Assembly (NCBI GenBank): GCA_947476015.1 | Contig: CANJOS010000009.1 | Span: 1-39,568, forward strand | DNA: 39,568 nt | Origin: Comamonadaceae bacterium | GTDB lineage: Bacteria; Pseudomonadota; Gammaproteobacteria; Burkholderiales; Burkholderiaceae_C | Direction: 5' to 3' | Shown here: positions 7,627 to 15,686 of the stretch, piece after piece | Position numbering within the stretch: position 1 is the stretch's first letter | Layout of the letters: the number at the start of each line of letters is the position of its first letter | Program-made: the position numbers and the translations under genes | The notes under the pieces: generated by a model | The model's input: only the letters and a program-made list of their open reading frames with translations | Told to the model about the DNA's origin: nothing | The model's database searches: none

Positions 7627-9180
7627 ATGCCAAGTACTCGCACAGCCAAAGTCTTGATTGATAGAGAATTCTCTATCGGTGACACAGACCCCCGTCTTTT
7701 CGGTGCATTTGTTGAACACCTGGGTCGATGCGTTTATGGGGGTATCTATGAGCCCGGACACAAGACGGCAGACGCTCAGGGCTTTCGACATGACGTGCTA
7801 GACCTTGTCCGTGAACTTGGCGCAACCATCATGCGTTACCCAGGGGGTAATTTTGTTTCTGGTTACAACTGGGAAGACGGCGTTGGCCCCGTAGAAGATC
7901 GTCCGAAACGACTGGATCTGGCCTGGTTTTCAACTGAGCCCAATACCTTTGGTACCAATGAGTTTATTGACTGGTGCCGGATCGCCAGCGTGGAGCCCAT
8001 GTTTGCCGTCAATTTGGGAACGCGCGATGGGGATGCAGCGCGCAATATGCTCGAATACTGCAACCACCCCGGTGGTACGGCTTGGTCTGACTTGAGACGT
8101 TCTCACGGTTGGGAACAGCCACACAACATCAAGTTCTGGTGTCTTGGCAATGAGATGGATGGGCCGTGGCAAATGGAGATGAAGACCGCCACTGAATACG
8201 GCCGCATCGCCACAGAAGCTGCAAAGATGATGCGGTGGATTGACCCCACCATTGAGTTGGCAGCATGCGGTTCTTCAAGTCGGAACATGGCCACCTATGG
8301 CGCTTGGGAAGATACAGTTTTAGAACATACCTTTGACCATGTCGAGTACATCTCGCTTCACACCTACCTGAATAACTACGCAAGCGACACACCTGCGTTC
8401 TTGGCCTGTCCTGACCTGATGGACAGTTTCATTGAAGAGGTGATTGCCATTGCAGATGCGGTCGCTGCCAAGCGCAGGTCCCCAAAACGCATCATGCTCA
8501 GTTTCGATGAGTGGAATGTCTGGTACCGAACAAGACGCGTGCGCAGTGACCGTGTGAAAGAAGGTTGGCCCGTTGCACCCCCTATTCTTGAAGAAATTTA
8601 CAGCATGGAAGATGCCTTGTGCTTCGGAGGTGCCTGTATTTCTCTGCTGAACCACGCTGACCGCGTCAAGTCGGCTTGTTTGGCTCAATTGGTTAACGTC
8701 ATTGCACCGATCATGACGGAGACGGGTGGACCTGCCTGGCGTCAAACGATTTTTCACCCCTTCGCTCAGATGGCCCGTTACGGCCGTGGTAGCGTGTTAA
8801 GGGCACACGTTCAATCTGAGACCTATGCCAGTCGCTATTTCGACCCGCGGGGTGCCAATGATCATTACTACGAAATTCCCAATGCGCCCTATCTTAAATT
8901 GTCTGCTGTCGCCAACGAGGGGGGTGGCTTGAGTATTTTTGCGTTGAACCGTGATCTTGAAGGCGAGATGCGCGTCACCATTTCAGCACGTGGATTCGCG
9001 CCCTTGAAAGTGGGTGTCGCGCAACAGTTGCACCACAATGATTTATCAGCCATCAATTCAAAAGAAAAGCCAGACAATGTGGCACCAACAGCAATAAACG
9101 GCATTGCCATCGCAGGTGATCAAATTCAGTTCACGCTGTCACCCGCCTCATGGAATTTGATCAATCTTGTTCCCGCATGA
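7627..9180 (+). CDS. GH51 alpha-L-arabinofuranosidase
   Basis: A 517-residue glycoside hydrolase of family 51, which removes terminal alpha-L-arabinofuranosyl units from arabinans, arabinoxylan fragments or arabinosides with retention. The acid/base glutamate is in GNEMDGPWQ (Glu176) and the nucleophile glutamate in SFDEWNVWY (Glu295), at the spacing seen in characterised GH51 enzymes. The catalytic barrel is followed by a C-terminal beta domain (from about residue 380). There is no signal peptide, so it acts in the cytoplasm on imported oligosaccharides, consistent with the ABC importer 34 bp upstream. ATG at 7627 has GGGAG before it. Full length for the family. Confidence 0.94.
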   Translation: MPSTRTAKVLIDREFSIGDTDPRLFGAFVEHLGRCVYGGIYEPGHKTADAQGFRHDVLDLVRELGATIMRYPGGNFVSGYNWEDGVGPVEDRPKRLDLAWFSTEPNTFGTNEFIDWCRIASVEPMFAVNLGTRDGDAARNMLEYCNHPGGTAWSDLRRSHGWEQPHNIKFWCLGNEMDGPWQMEMKTATEYGRIATEAAKMMRWIDPTIELAACGSSSRNMATYGAWEDTVLEHTFDHVEYISLHTYLNNYASDTPAFLACPDLMDSFIEEVIAIADAVAAKRRSPKRIMLSFDEWNVWYRTRRVRSDRVKEGWPVAPPILEEIYSMEDALCFGGACISLLNHADRVKSACLAQLVNVIAPIMTETGGPAWRQTIFHPFAQMARYGRGSVLRAHVQSETYASRYFDPRGANDHYYEIPNAPYLKLSAVANEGGGLSIFALNRDLEGEMRVTISARGFAPLKVGVAQQLHHNDLSAINSKEKPDNVAPTAINGIAIAGDQIQFTLSPASWNLINLVPA

Positions 9181-9203
9181 CGATGGGGTCTTAAGGGGCT
9201 AAT

Positions 9204-10163
9204 TTGGAAGATGTAGACAACAAGCGACGGAACTTTTTAAATGTTGACCCGGAACTGAATTTTTCAGTCATCAGGGGAATGTCTTCGCCAGTTCGGATAC
9301 AGATCCTGAAGCTTCTTCGACAAAAGGGGGCGATGAATGTGAATCAAATTAGCGATGCGGTTGCATTACCGCAATCAACAGTTGCCACGCATATCCAAAT
9401 TTTGCAGGAATCAGGGCTGATCGACACGCAGACTTTGAAGGCCAGCAAAGGACAGCAAAAAATTTGCACGGCCCGCTATGATGAAGTCGTTATTCGCCTA
9501 GCCGAAGAGCACAAGCAACCATTCGAAAATATCGTCGAAGTTGCCATGCCCCTCGGGCTCTACACGGGGTGCGGTGTCAGTGCACCTTGCGGTATGTGCT
9601 CCACGCAGCGCGTCATTGGCATCTTGGACGTCCCTGATTTGTTTCTTGATCCAGGCCGAATGCAAGCGGCCTTGCTTTGGTTTGGTCGTGGGTATGTAGA
9701 GTACAAATTCCCAAACAACGCCAAATTGCTGAATACCGAAATAGAGGCGATAGAGTTCTCTCTGGAGTTGTCTTCTGAAACGCCTGGCACCAACAGCAAC
9801 TGGCCCAGCGATATCAGTCTGTGGGTCAATGACATCAAAATTGGAACTTGGACCTCACCCGGTGATTATGGCGATAAGCGTGGCACTTACACACCGCATT
9901 GGTGGAAGCTCAAGGGCTCGCAATATGGCGAATTAACAAGCTGGAAAATCTCTGACATGAACACCACCGTGAATCAAACGAAAGTTTCAGATGTCGGCCT
10001 CTCTCAGCTCGCTTTAGACCAGCACCACTCCATCCGCCTCAAGATTGGCATTGACGACGAGGCGAAGAATCCGGGTGGTATCAATATTTTTGGCAAAGGT
10101 TTTGGTAACCAAAACCAAGACATTGTGATGCGACTCCATCTGAAGGACGCCCTGGCGTCATAA
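9204..10163 (+). CDS. ArsR-type winged-helix regulator with cysteine cluster and C-terminal sensor domain
   Basis: A 319-residue protein starting at TTG (AAGGGG lies just upstream). Residues about 20-95 form an ArsR-like winged helix (MSSPVRIQILKLLR, then VALPQSTVATHIQIL). Next comes CGVSAPCGMC with Cys123, Cys129 and Cys132, then a beta-rich domain of about 180 residues containing WPSDISLWVNDIKIGTWTSPGD and GGINIFGKGFGNQNQDI. I recall similar regulators beside sugar-hydrolase genes, mainly in Firmicutes such as Paenibacillus; this is memory, not a search. The long second half probably senses a sugar or metal. Its place inside the operon suggests autoregulation and control of the palindromes at 1843-1880. 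Confidence 0.78.
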   Translation: MEDVDNKRRNFLNVDPELNFSVIRGMSSPVRIQILKLLRQKGAMNVNQISDAVALPQSTVATHIQILQESGLIDTQTLKASKGQQKICTARYDEVVIRLAEEHKQPFENIVEVAMPLGLYTGCGVSAPCGMCSTQRVIGILDVPDLFLDPGRMQAALLWFGRGYVEYKFPNNAKLLNTEIEAIEFSLELSSETPGTNSNWPSDISLWVNDIKIGTWTSPGDYGDKRGTYTPHWWKLKGSQYGELTSWKISDMNTTVNQTKVSDVGLSQLALDQHHSIRLKIGIDDEAKNPGGINIFGKGFGNQNQDIVMRLHLKDALAS

Positions 10164-10218
10164 GTCCACCAAGCGCAACTCTAATTTTTTCATTTCGCAT
10201 TGACCTTAAAGTAGCACT

Positions 10219-10983
10219 GTGACACCATTTGCCTCATACCCAAGTCTGATCGATAGAAACGTCTTTATCACGGGGGGCGCTACCGGTATCGGCGCCTGCT
10301 TTGTCAAGCAATTTGTCGCCCAAGGCGCCAGGGTTGGCTTTGTGGACATCGATCTCGCTTCGGGATTCGCGCTGGCCAGAAGTCTGACTGATGCAAGGCA
10401 TGCGCCGCAATTTTTGCAGGCTGACCTGACCGATATTGCAGCACTGGAAAGTGCCATGGCGCAATTTCGCAAACAAGCTGGCCCCATCAAGACCCTCATC
10501 AACAATGCTGCAAATGACCTGCGTTGCCCGATCGAGGAGACTACGCCAGAATCTTGGGATGCCGGCATGGCAGTCAACCTAAAGCACCAGTTTTTTGCTG
10601 CGCGCAACGTAGCGCAAGACATGCAGAAATCTGGCGGAGGTTCCATCATCAATTTAGGCTCCGTCAGTTGGAAGTTGAAGCAAGGCGGAATGCCGGTTTA
10701 CACCACGGCTAAAGCCGCAGTTCAGGGACTCACCCGCAGTCTTGCCCGCGATTTCGGGCCTTTCAATATTCGGGTCAATACTTTGGTGCCCGGTTGGGTC
10801 ATGACTGAAAAGCAAGTTCGCTTGTGGGTGGATGACGCTGCGCGGGAAGCTATTGCGCGCGGACAATGCATCAACCAACCCTTGATGGCAGAGGACCTTG
10901 CCCGCATGGCACTTTTTTTGGCGGCAGATGACAGTGCCATGTGCACGGCGCAAGACTTTGTCGTTGATGGAGGCTGGACGTGA
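10219..10983 (+). CDS. SDR-family sugar 1-dehydrogenase (XylB-like; probable L-arabinose/D-xylose dehydrogenase)
   Basis: A 254-residue short-chain dehydrogenase. The NAD(P)-binding motif TGGATGIG is at residues 18-25, an acidic residue at Asp43 favours NAD, NNAAN is at 95-99, and the catalytic set is Ser148, Tyr161 and Lys165 (YTTAK). The overall pattern (YPSL start, GSVSW, LFLAADDSAMCTAQDF, DGGW end) resembles Caulobacter D-xylose 1-dehydrogenase as I remember it. It would oxidise the freed pentose to its 1,4-lactone in the cytoplasm. The start is GTG at 10219 with a weak ribosome site. Its stop overlaps the epimerase start. Sugar specificity (arabinose, xylose or galactose) cannot be decided from sequence alone. 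Confidence 0.82.
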   Translation: MTPFASYPSLIDRNVFITGGATGIGACFVKQFVAQGARVGFVDIDLASGFALARSLTDARHAPQFLQADLTDIAALESAMAQFRKQAGPIKTLINNAANDLRCPIEETTPESWDAGMAVNLKHQFFAARNVAQDMQKSGGGSIINLGSVSWKLKQGGMPVYTTAKAAVQGLTRSLARDFGPFNIRVNTLVPGWVMTEKQVRLWVDDAAREAIARGQCINQPLMAEDLARMALFLAADDSAMCTAQDFVVDGGWT

Positions 10984-12071
10984 CAACAGCGCACCCCGGG
11001 ATCACTTGTCGTGAATTTGGCCGCTTGAGCAGTGGCCGTGTCGTTCATGAATACACGCTGAACAATGGTTCTGGCTTGTCTTTAAGCGCTATCAACCTAG
11101 GTGGCATCGTTAGCTCGATCCGCTTTCCCGATCGCAAGGGAAAGCTTGACAATATCGTTCTTGGATTCGCGTCACTGCAGGACTATGAGTTGCGCAACCC
11201 TCACTTTGGCACCATCGTGGGTCGCTTTGCCAACCGGATAGCCAATGGGCAGTTCAAAATTAACGGGAACAGCGTTCAGCTCGATCTGAACGATGGTGTC
11301 AATGCCTTGCATGGCGGGCGCGCTGGTTTTGGATCACGGTGGTGGCAGATCTCGCCGCTTCCCGCCTCCGAAGACGGTGAGGTCGGGATAGAGTTAAGCT
11401 ACGTCAGCGAACATGGCGAAGAGGGTTACCCTGGAAAAATGAACGTTCAGGTGCGTTACACGCTGACGCTAGACAACGCTTGGCGCATTGACTATCAGGC
11501 AAGCTGCGACCGCGCCACGGTAGTCAACCTCGCACACCATGATTACTTTAATCTGGCTGGTTCGGGCAGTATCCTTGATCATGATCTGACAATTTCTGCA
11601 AGCAAGTTTTGCCCAGTCGATAGTGGCCTTATTCCAGAGGGCATTGCGGACGTGACCGATACACCCTTTGATTTTCGTTCGCCAACCCGCATCGGAGAAC
11701 GAATCCGCAAAGCGAGCCCTCAGCTTACTCGGGCCCAAGGCTATGACCATAACTGGCTGCTTGACGCTGTAGACAAACCCGGCTTGCGATTTGCAGCCCG
11801 ACTTGCAGATCCGACCTCTGGGCGCGTGATGGTGATTGAAACAACCCAACCTGGCCTGCAGTTCTACTCAGGCAACTTTCTGGATGGCAGCCTAGTTGGC
11901 GCATCGGGTCAGGCGTACCGGCAAAGTGATGGACTTTGTTTGGAGACTCAACATTACCCAGATTCACCAAACCAAGCGTCATTTCCTTCAACTGAACTGT
12001 GGCCTGGTCAGCTCTATCAAAGTGAGACCTTGTACCGCTTTGCTGTTACCAATGATGTTTCTAAAGATTGA
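10980..12071 (+). CDS. galM: Aldose 1-epimerase (mutarotase)
   Basis: A 363-residue GalM-type mutarotase that interconverts alpha and beta anomers of free aldoses. Recognisable segments are FGTIVGRFANRIANG, LHGGRAGFG, VNLAHHDYFNLAG (substrate-binding and catalytic histidine region), GYDHNWLLD, YSGNFLDG and the terminal LETQHYPDSPNQ with its catalytic glutamate. The start is GTG at 10980, overlapping the dehydrogenase stop by 4 bp. In this operon it would supply the anomer that the dehydrogenase accepts after arabinofuranosidase releases one anomer only. Full length, no frameshift. Confidence 0.92.
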   Translation: MTTAHPGITCREFGRLSSGRVVHEYTLNNGSGLSLSAINLGGIVSSIRFPDRKGKLDNIVLGFASLQDYELRNPHFGTIVGRFANRIANGQFKINGNSVQLDLNDGVNALHGGRAGFGSRWWQISPLPASEDGEVGIELSYVSEHGEEGYPGKMNVQVRYTLTLDNAWRIDYQASCDRATVVNLAHHDYFNLAGSGSILDHDLTISASKFCPVDSGLIPEGIADVTDTPFDFRSPTRIGERIRKASPQLTRAQGYDHNWLLDAVDKPGLRFAARLADPTSGRVMVIETTQPGLQFYSGNFLDGSLVGASGQAYRQSDGLCLETQHYPDSPNQASFPSTELWPGQLYQSETLYRFAVTNDVSKD

Positions 12072-12072
12072 T

Positions 12073-13035
12073 ATGAAACAAATGCGTGAAATTCAACCAC
12101 ACCGAAACACTGAAAAGTCTGAGCAAGGACCTTCTGTTTCTTTCGCCAATTTGGCCTTGAAGCAAGTCTGCACTTTGGGCGAGTGCTTGTTGTGGGACGC
12201 GCGGGGCCAACGCTGGTGCTGGACTGACATCGAAGAAGCCTGCGTCTTCACTTGGACTGGTGGCAAAGACTTCCCCCTGCGCCATGCTTTACCCGACCGT
12301 TCGGGCTGCTTCGCAATCGCAAAGTCTGGCAGATGGCTCATAGGTCTTGCAAAAGGTCTTGCATGGGGCGATTGGGAAGGACAGTCCTTGGTGGTCACGC
12401 CACTCTGCCCAGTCGAAGCCGAACAGCCCGAAACACGCATCAATGACGGTAGGACTGACCGAAGCGGTCGCTTGGTATTTGGAACGCTGCATGAAGCAGC
12501 GGAGAGACTGCCGACAGGTCGCTTTTACCAATACTCTTTGGATCATGGTTTAAGACGCCTTGATCTGCCGCCGGTGCGCATCGCTAACAGCATTTGCTTC
12601 AGCCCAGACGGCCGAACGATGTATTTCACGGATACCCCAACCGGCATGATTCAGCAATGCAGCTACGACAGTGATACCGGCCAAGTAGGCGAGCCTCGCA
12701 CCTTTGCACATGTCACTGCACCCGGTTATCCCGATGGCTCTGTTGTGGACGCGCAGGGGTGCCTTTGGAATGCGCAGTGGGGAGCCTCGCGCGTGCAACG
12801 CTTTTCTCCAGAAGGACAATTGTTGTTTGAAGTTTTGTGCGAGGCGCCACAGATCACCTGCCCAGCTTTTGGTGGTGCTGACTTGGACACGTTGATGATC
12901 ACCAGCGCAAGGGAACACATGGGCCCACAAGCTTTGGAGCAGTCACCTTTGTCTGGCAGCCTCTTTTGTCATCAGGCGCTTGGTGGCTTGGGGCTACAGG
13001 ATGCATTTTTCGATGACCAACCAAGCACAACCTAA
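12073..13035 (+). CDS. SMP-30/gluconolactonase family lactonase (probable pentonolactonase)
   Basis: A 320-residue six-bladed propeller lactonase if read from ATG at 12073, two bases after the epimerase stop; in-frame ATGs at 12052 and 12055 would overlap the epimerase. Metal-site motifs of SMP-30 proteins are present in order: LGECLLWD (Glu), RINDGRTDRSG (Asn/Asp), NSICFSPDG with YFTDTP, and PDGSVVDAQG (Asp). Family members include L-arabinolactonase and xylonolactonase. Placed after a sugar dehydrogenase and mutarotase, it should hydrolyse the pentono-lactone to the aldonic acid. Last gene of the operon; a terminator-like hairpin follows. Confidence 0.88.
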   Translation: MKQMREIQPHRNTEKSEQGPSVSFANLALKQVCTLGECLLWDARGQRWCWTDIEEACVFTWTGGKDFPLRHALPDRSGCFAIAKSGRWLIGLAKGLAWGDWEGQSLVVTPLCPVEAEQPETRINDGRTDRSGRLVFGTLHEAAERLPTGRFYQYSLDHGLRRLDLPPVRIANSICFSPDGRTMYFTDTPTGMIQQCSYDSDTGQVGEPRTFAHVTAPGYPDGSVVDAQGCLWNAQWGASRVQRFSPEGQLLFEVLCEAPQITCPAFGGADLDTLMITSAREHMGPQALEQSPLSGSLFCHQALGGLGLQDAFFDDQPSTT

Positions 13036-13059
13036 ACAGTTGCCATCTCCAGTAACATC

Positions 13060-13113
13060 CAAAAAGAAAAAGGGTCTGCAAAGTCTCACGGGGAAACGCA
13101 GTCCCTTGTCTTT
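13060..13113. terminator. Terminator between convergent lactonase and terC genes
   Basis: AAGGGTCTGC (13070-13079) and GCAGTCCCTT (13098-13107) form a 10-bp stem with one internal mismatch and an 18-nt loop. Read on the minus strand the stem is followed by a long T-rich run (13060-13069), a good terminator for the TerC gene. On the plus strand a weaker GTCTTT follows, so it may also serve the arabinoside operon. Confidence 0.55.
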
Positions 13114-13157
13114 AATCCAGTTTCATCAAGACCACTCGATGCACGTCACTTAATTGC

Positions 13158-13889
13158 TCATTGTGGTACTTTTTTTTGGCTCGCAGAACGAAGTTTTCTG
13201 AACTTGATATTGAGCATTTCAACGCATACTGAAAAAGCCATCGCAAAATAAATAGAGCCTTTTGGGATATGGTGCTCGAAGCCTTCAGCAATGAGCACGA
13301 CGCCAACGACAACCAGAAAGCTCAGTGCCAGCATTTTGATAGAAGGGTGATTAGATACAAACTCACCAATTGCGCGAGCAAATACCATCATCAAAGCGAC
13401 CGAAGCGATCACAGCCGCAATCATGATTTCAACTTCATCAACCATGCCAACAGCAGTGATGATGGAGTCAAGGGAAAAAACCAGGTCAATCACCATGATT
13501 TGAAAAATAACAGAAGCAAACGTCACTTTTTTACCAGTGGCCTGTGCATGCTCCGCACCTTCAATCGAATCGTGAATTTCAGTAGTGCTTTTCCATATAA
13601 GGAATAGGCCACCCAAAATCAAGATGGCATCTCTTCCTGAGATGGCATGCCCTTGCACGGTCAGCATGGGTTCTACCAAGCCCACAATCCAAGATAAAAC
13701 CAAAAGCAATCCAATTCTCATGAACATGGCCATGAACAAGCCAATTTTTCTTGCAAGCTCTCGTTTTTCTAATGGAAGCTTGTCTACCAAAATTGAAATA
13801 AAAATGATGTTATCAATACCAAGAACTAACTCTAGGGCTGTCAGTGTTGCAAATGCAACCCATGCTTCTGGCGAGGTAAGGATTTCCAT
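13158..13889 (-). CDS. TerC-family integral membrane protein
   Basis: A 243-residue inner-membrane protein with about seven hydrophobic segments. The two TerC hallmarks are LVLGIDNIIFISI (about residues 21-33) and LVFSLDSIITAVGM (about 135-148), each with the conserved Asp and Asn/Ser in a membrane helix. TerC relatives are linked to tellurite resistance and, in several bacteria, to manganese export; which applies here is unknown. It is not in a ter operon. It lies immediately outside the left boundary of the proposed island, so before insertion it would have been the neighbour of tRNA-His. Confidence 0.88.
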   Translation of the reverse strand: MEILTSPEAWVAFATLTALELVLGIDNIIFISILVDKLPLEKRELARKIGLFMAMFMRIGLLLVLSWIVGLVEPMLTVQGHAISGRDAILILGGLFLIWKSTTEIHDSIEGAEHAQATGKKVTFASVIFQIMVIDLVFSLDSIITAVGMVDEVEIMIAAVIASVALMMVFARAIGEFVSNHPSIKMLALSFLVVVGVVLIAEGFEHHIPKGSIYFAMAFSVCVEMLNIKFRKLRSASQKKVPQ

Positions 13890-13958
13890 TTTTAATGACT
13901 TTTGGGGTTGAGGTTTTGACTGATTAATTATGGATTACAAAAATCTCGGGTATGACGG

Positions 13959-14023
13959 GCTAAATGCTTGATTCATATGGGGTGGCTGATGGGGCTTGAA
14001 CCCACGACAACAGGAATCATAAT
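13959..14023. repeat. Left direct repeat: displaced tRNA-His 3' half (attL-like)
   Basis: Sixty-five bases matching 26804-26868 at 61 positions. From about 13978 rightward it equals the tRNA-His 3' end including CCA, T-arm and anticodon 3' stem, then diverges exactly after the anticodon loop, so it cannot fold as a tRNA. The anticodon complement reads CAT instead of CAC. Confidence 0.8.
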
Positions 14024-14204
14024 GCCACTATTCAACCCAGTATCCATGCAGGTTTAAGGGGAGTTCATGGAAATAAATACCCCGATTTACCCCTGAATTC
14101 GCCTTGGTTCTGGGGATTTTATTTCCACGTAAAATTACCCGAGAATTGACGCTAATTAGAAAGCTCAGCTTCCTTTTGCAGGCTAACTGCACCCTACCCT
14201 CATT
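14024..14204. other. Non-coding stretch at island left end with repeated motifs
   Basis: No convincing gene. It contains a near-perfect inverted repeat, GGAAATAAATACCCC (14069-14083) and GGGGATTTTATTTCC (14112-14126), and two related 15-mers in direct orientation (14085-14099 and 14133-14147, 12 of 15 identical, core TTACCC..GAATT). Next to an attachment core such repeats could be arm-type integrase sites, but this is inference. Confidence 0.4.
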
Positions 14205-14267
14205 TAAGCCCCCAGTGCAAAGCATCAAGTCAAGATTGAAGCGCCGCCGCAGGATATCCCCCTAGAG

Positions 14268-14570
14268 GTGTTGCCCGACTGGTATGGCTCAATTTCGGAT
14301 TTAGGCCTTAAGCATGAGCGTCGTCAAAAACTCAGCAACCAAATTCATGAACAGATAAAAATGGTCAAGGCCGTTCAATCTCGAACTGAGTTTTTACCAG
14401 TCAAGATCCACAGCATTAAAGGTGAGGTTCCAGGGGAGACGCGCAAAGTCGAGATCTCCAAGCGCTTAAAACCTTGGAGGTGGCCCAGGGATAGCGGCAA
14501 GATGTGTATCACGGTACGCTATGGTGCTAGCACACTCGAGGTTGTCGAAGGCAAAAAGCCATTGAGATAG
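14268..14570 (+). CDS. Small hypothetical protein, resembles DUF6641
   Basis: A 100-residue basic protein from GTG at 14268; the frame is open back to a TAA at 14205, so the start is uncertain. The sequence has a helical basic middle (HERRQKLSNQIHEQIKM) and a conserved-looking C-terminal half (VEISKRLKPWRW, GKMCITVRYGASTLEV). From memory this matches small proteobacterial proteins called DUF6641, whose function is unknown; a search would be needed to confirm. It is the first gene inside the left island boundary. It may be a truncated copy, since the shared start region of relatives is not obvious here. Confidence 0.5.
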   Translation: MLPDWYGSISDLGLKHERRQKLSNQIHEQIKMVKAVQSRTEFLPVKIHSIKGEVPGETRKVEISKRLKPWRWPRDSGKMCITVRYGASTLEVVEGKKPLR

Positions 14571-14651
14571 AGAACATTTCAAGCGTTATCAGTTGAAACT
14601 GCGTCATACGTGAACTATCGATCATCTGTGTCTGCTTACTTCTTGAGATAC

Positions 14652-15656
14652 CTACTGAACAAGCTTCTTTGGATCAATTTGCGCCACTGACTCTTTCCAG
14701 CGTTGTCTGTCTTCTCGCAAGAAGGCCGCAAAACGCTCGGGCGTGATGGCGGAGTTAAGTTCAAACCCTATCTTGAGCAGAACGTTGTCAATGAAGTCTT
14801 TTGACGAAACCGCAGCCCAAACTACGCTGGACATGTGCTTGACGATTGCAGTCGGTGTAGCAGCTGGCGCGAACATTCCGAACCAGGCGCTGATCACATA
14901 ATCCGCAATGCCCTGCTCCATAAATGTGGGTACTGCTGGCAACAGTGGGTGGCGCTGGGCTCCCGTCACGGCCAACGCCTTAACCTTGCCGGTCGCGATA
15001 TGCGGAAGTGGCAGCGTAAGGGCTGCAAAGAGAATTTTTGTGTCGCCAGCCAATAGTGAGTTGAATGCTGGGGCGATCCCTTGATAGGGCACGTGGATCA
15101 TTTCGATACCGACCTTGCCAATGAATCTTTCCATAGCGATATGGTGCTGACTTCCGATTCCTGCAGAGGCGTAGGCGATTTTGCCTGAATTGGCCTTGGC
15201 GTAGGTTACGAGTTCCTGCAGATTTCTAGCCGGGAAGTCGCTCGCCGTGACCAGCGCTAGCGAAGCCTGACAAAGGAGACTCACAGGTGCAAAATCAGTT
15301 TCGGGATTGAACTGCATTGGCGTGCCAAGTGCTGGAATGATTGAGAAGGCTGGGTCATTTCCAAGCAAGAGGTTATAGCCATCGGCCGGCGCGCGCGCAG
15401 CAATAGAGGCAGCAAGTTGGCCAGCCGCGCCGGGCTTGTTCTCAAAAACCAGGGGTTGACCCAGTTGTGCCTGGACCCGCTGACCGACATGGCGGCCAAT
15501 AAGCTCCAGTGTGCCGCCGGCAGGGAATGGAACGAGGCACTTGATTGGTCGAATGGGGAACGCGGCCTGGGCCAAGGCGAACTGACCTAAGCCCGATAAC
15601 GGCACAGAGGCAGCAAGACTTGTGAAGCTTCGGCGGTTAATGTTGAAAGACATCAT
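14652..15656 (-). CDS. TctC/Bug-family tripartite tricarboxylate receptor (copy 1)
   Basis: A 334-residue periplasmic receptor. A twin-arginine-like start (NRRSF) and hydrophobic stretch end near FALAQ (about residue 30). The Bug fold motifs are present: PIKCLVPFPAGGTLE, VFENKPGAAGQLA and HVPYQGIAPAFNSLLAGD. Such receptors bind organic acids or related small molecules for TctAB membrane transporters, or act as sensors. No TctA or TctB gene lies in the window. It is the downstream member of a tandem pair, 30 bp after copy 2, with near-identical stretches such as DYVISAWFGMFAP, so the pair arose by duplication. Confidence 0.9.
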   Translation of the reverse strand: MMSFNINRRSFTSLAASVPLSGLGQFALAQAAFPIRPIKCLVPFPAGGTLELIGRHVGQRVQAQLGQPLVFENKPGAAGQLAASIAARAPADGYNLLLGNDPAFSIIPALGTPMQFNPETDFAPVSLLCQASLALVTASDFPARNLQELVTYAKANSGKIAYASAGIGSQHHIAMERFIGKVGIEMIHVPYQGIAPAFNSLLAGDTKILFAALTLPLPHIATGKVKALAVTGAQRHPLLPAVPTFMEQGIADYVISAWFGMFAPAATPTAIVKHMSSVVWAAVSSKDFIDNVLLKIGFELNSAITPERFAAFLREDRQRWKESVAQIDPKKLVQ

Positions 15657-15686
15657 CGGGTGTTTCCAATCAGTAGCTGAGCAAGT

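Noticed and set aside
11896-12072. Longer N-terminus for the SMP-30 lactonase
   Set aside because: It would overlap the aldose epimerase by about 175 bp and encodes no family-like sequence; ATG at 12073 directly after the epimerase stop is better.
12061-12930. Several long minus-strand frames inside the lactonase gene
   Set aside because: They are antisense shadows of a gene with clear family motifs and have no recognisable domains.
13978-14023. A second tRNA-His gene at the terC side
   Set aside because: Only the 3' half is present; D-arm, 5' acceptor strand and anticodon 5' stem are missing, so it is a repeat scar.
14028-14228. Minus-strand 66-codon frame as an integrase C-terminus
   Set aside because: No tyrosine-recombinase motif (Arg, His-x-x-Arg, Tyr) is visible and the frame spans the inverted repeats; probably non-coding.
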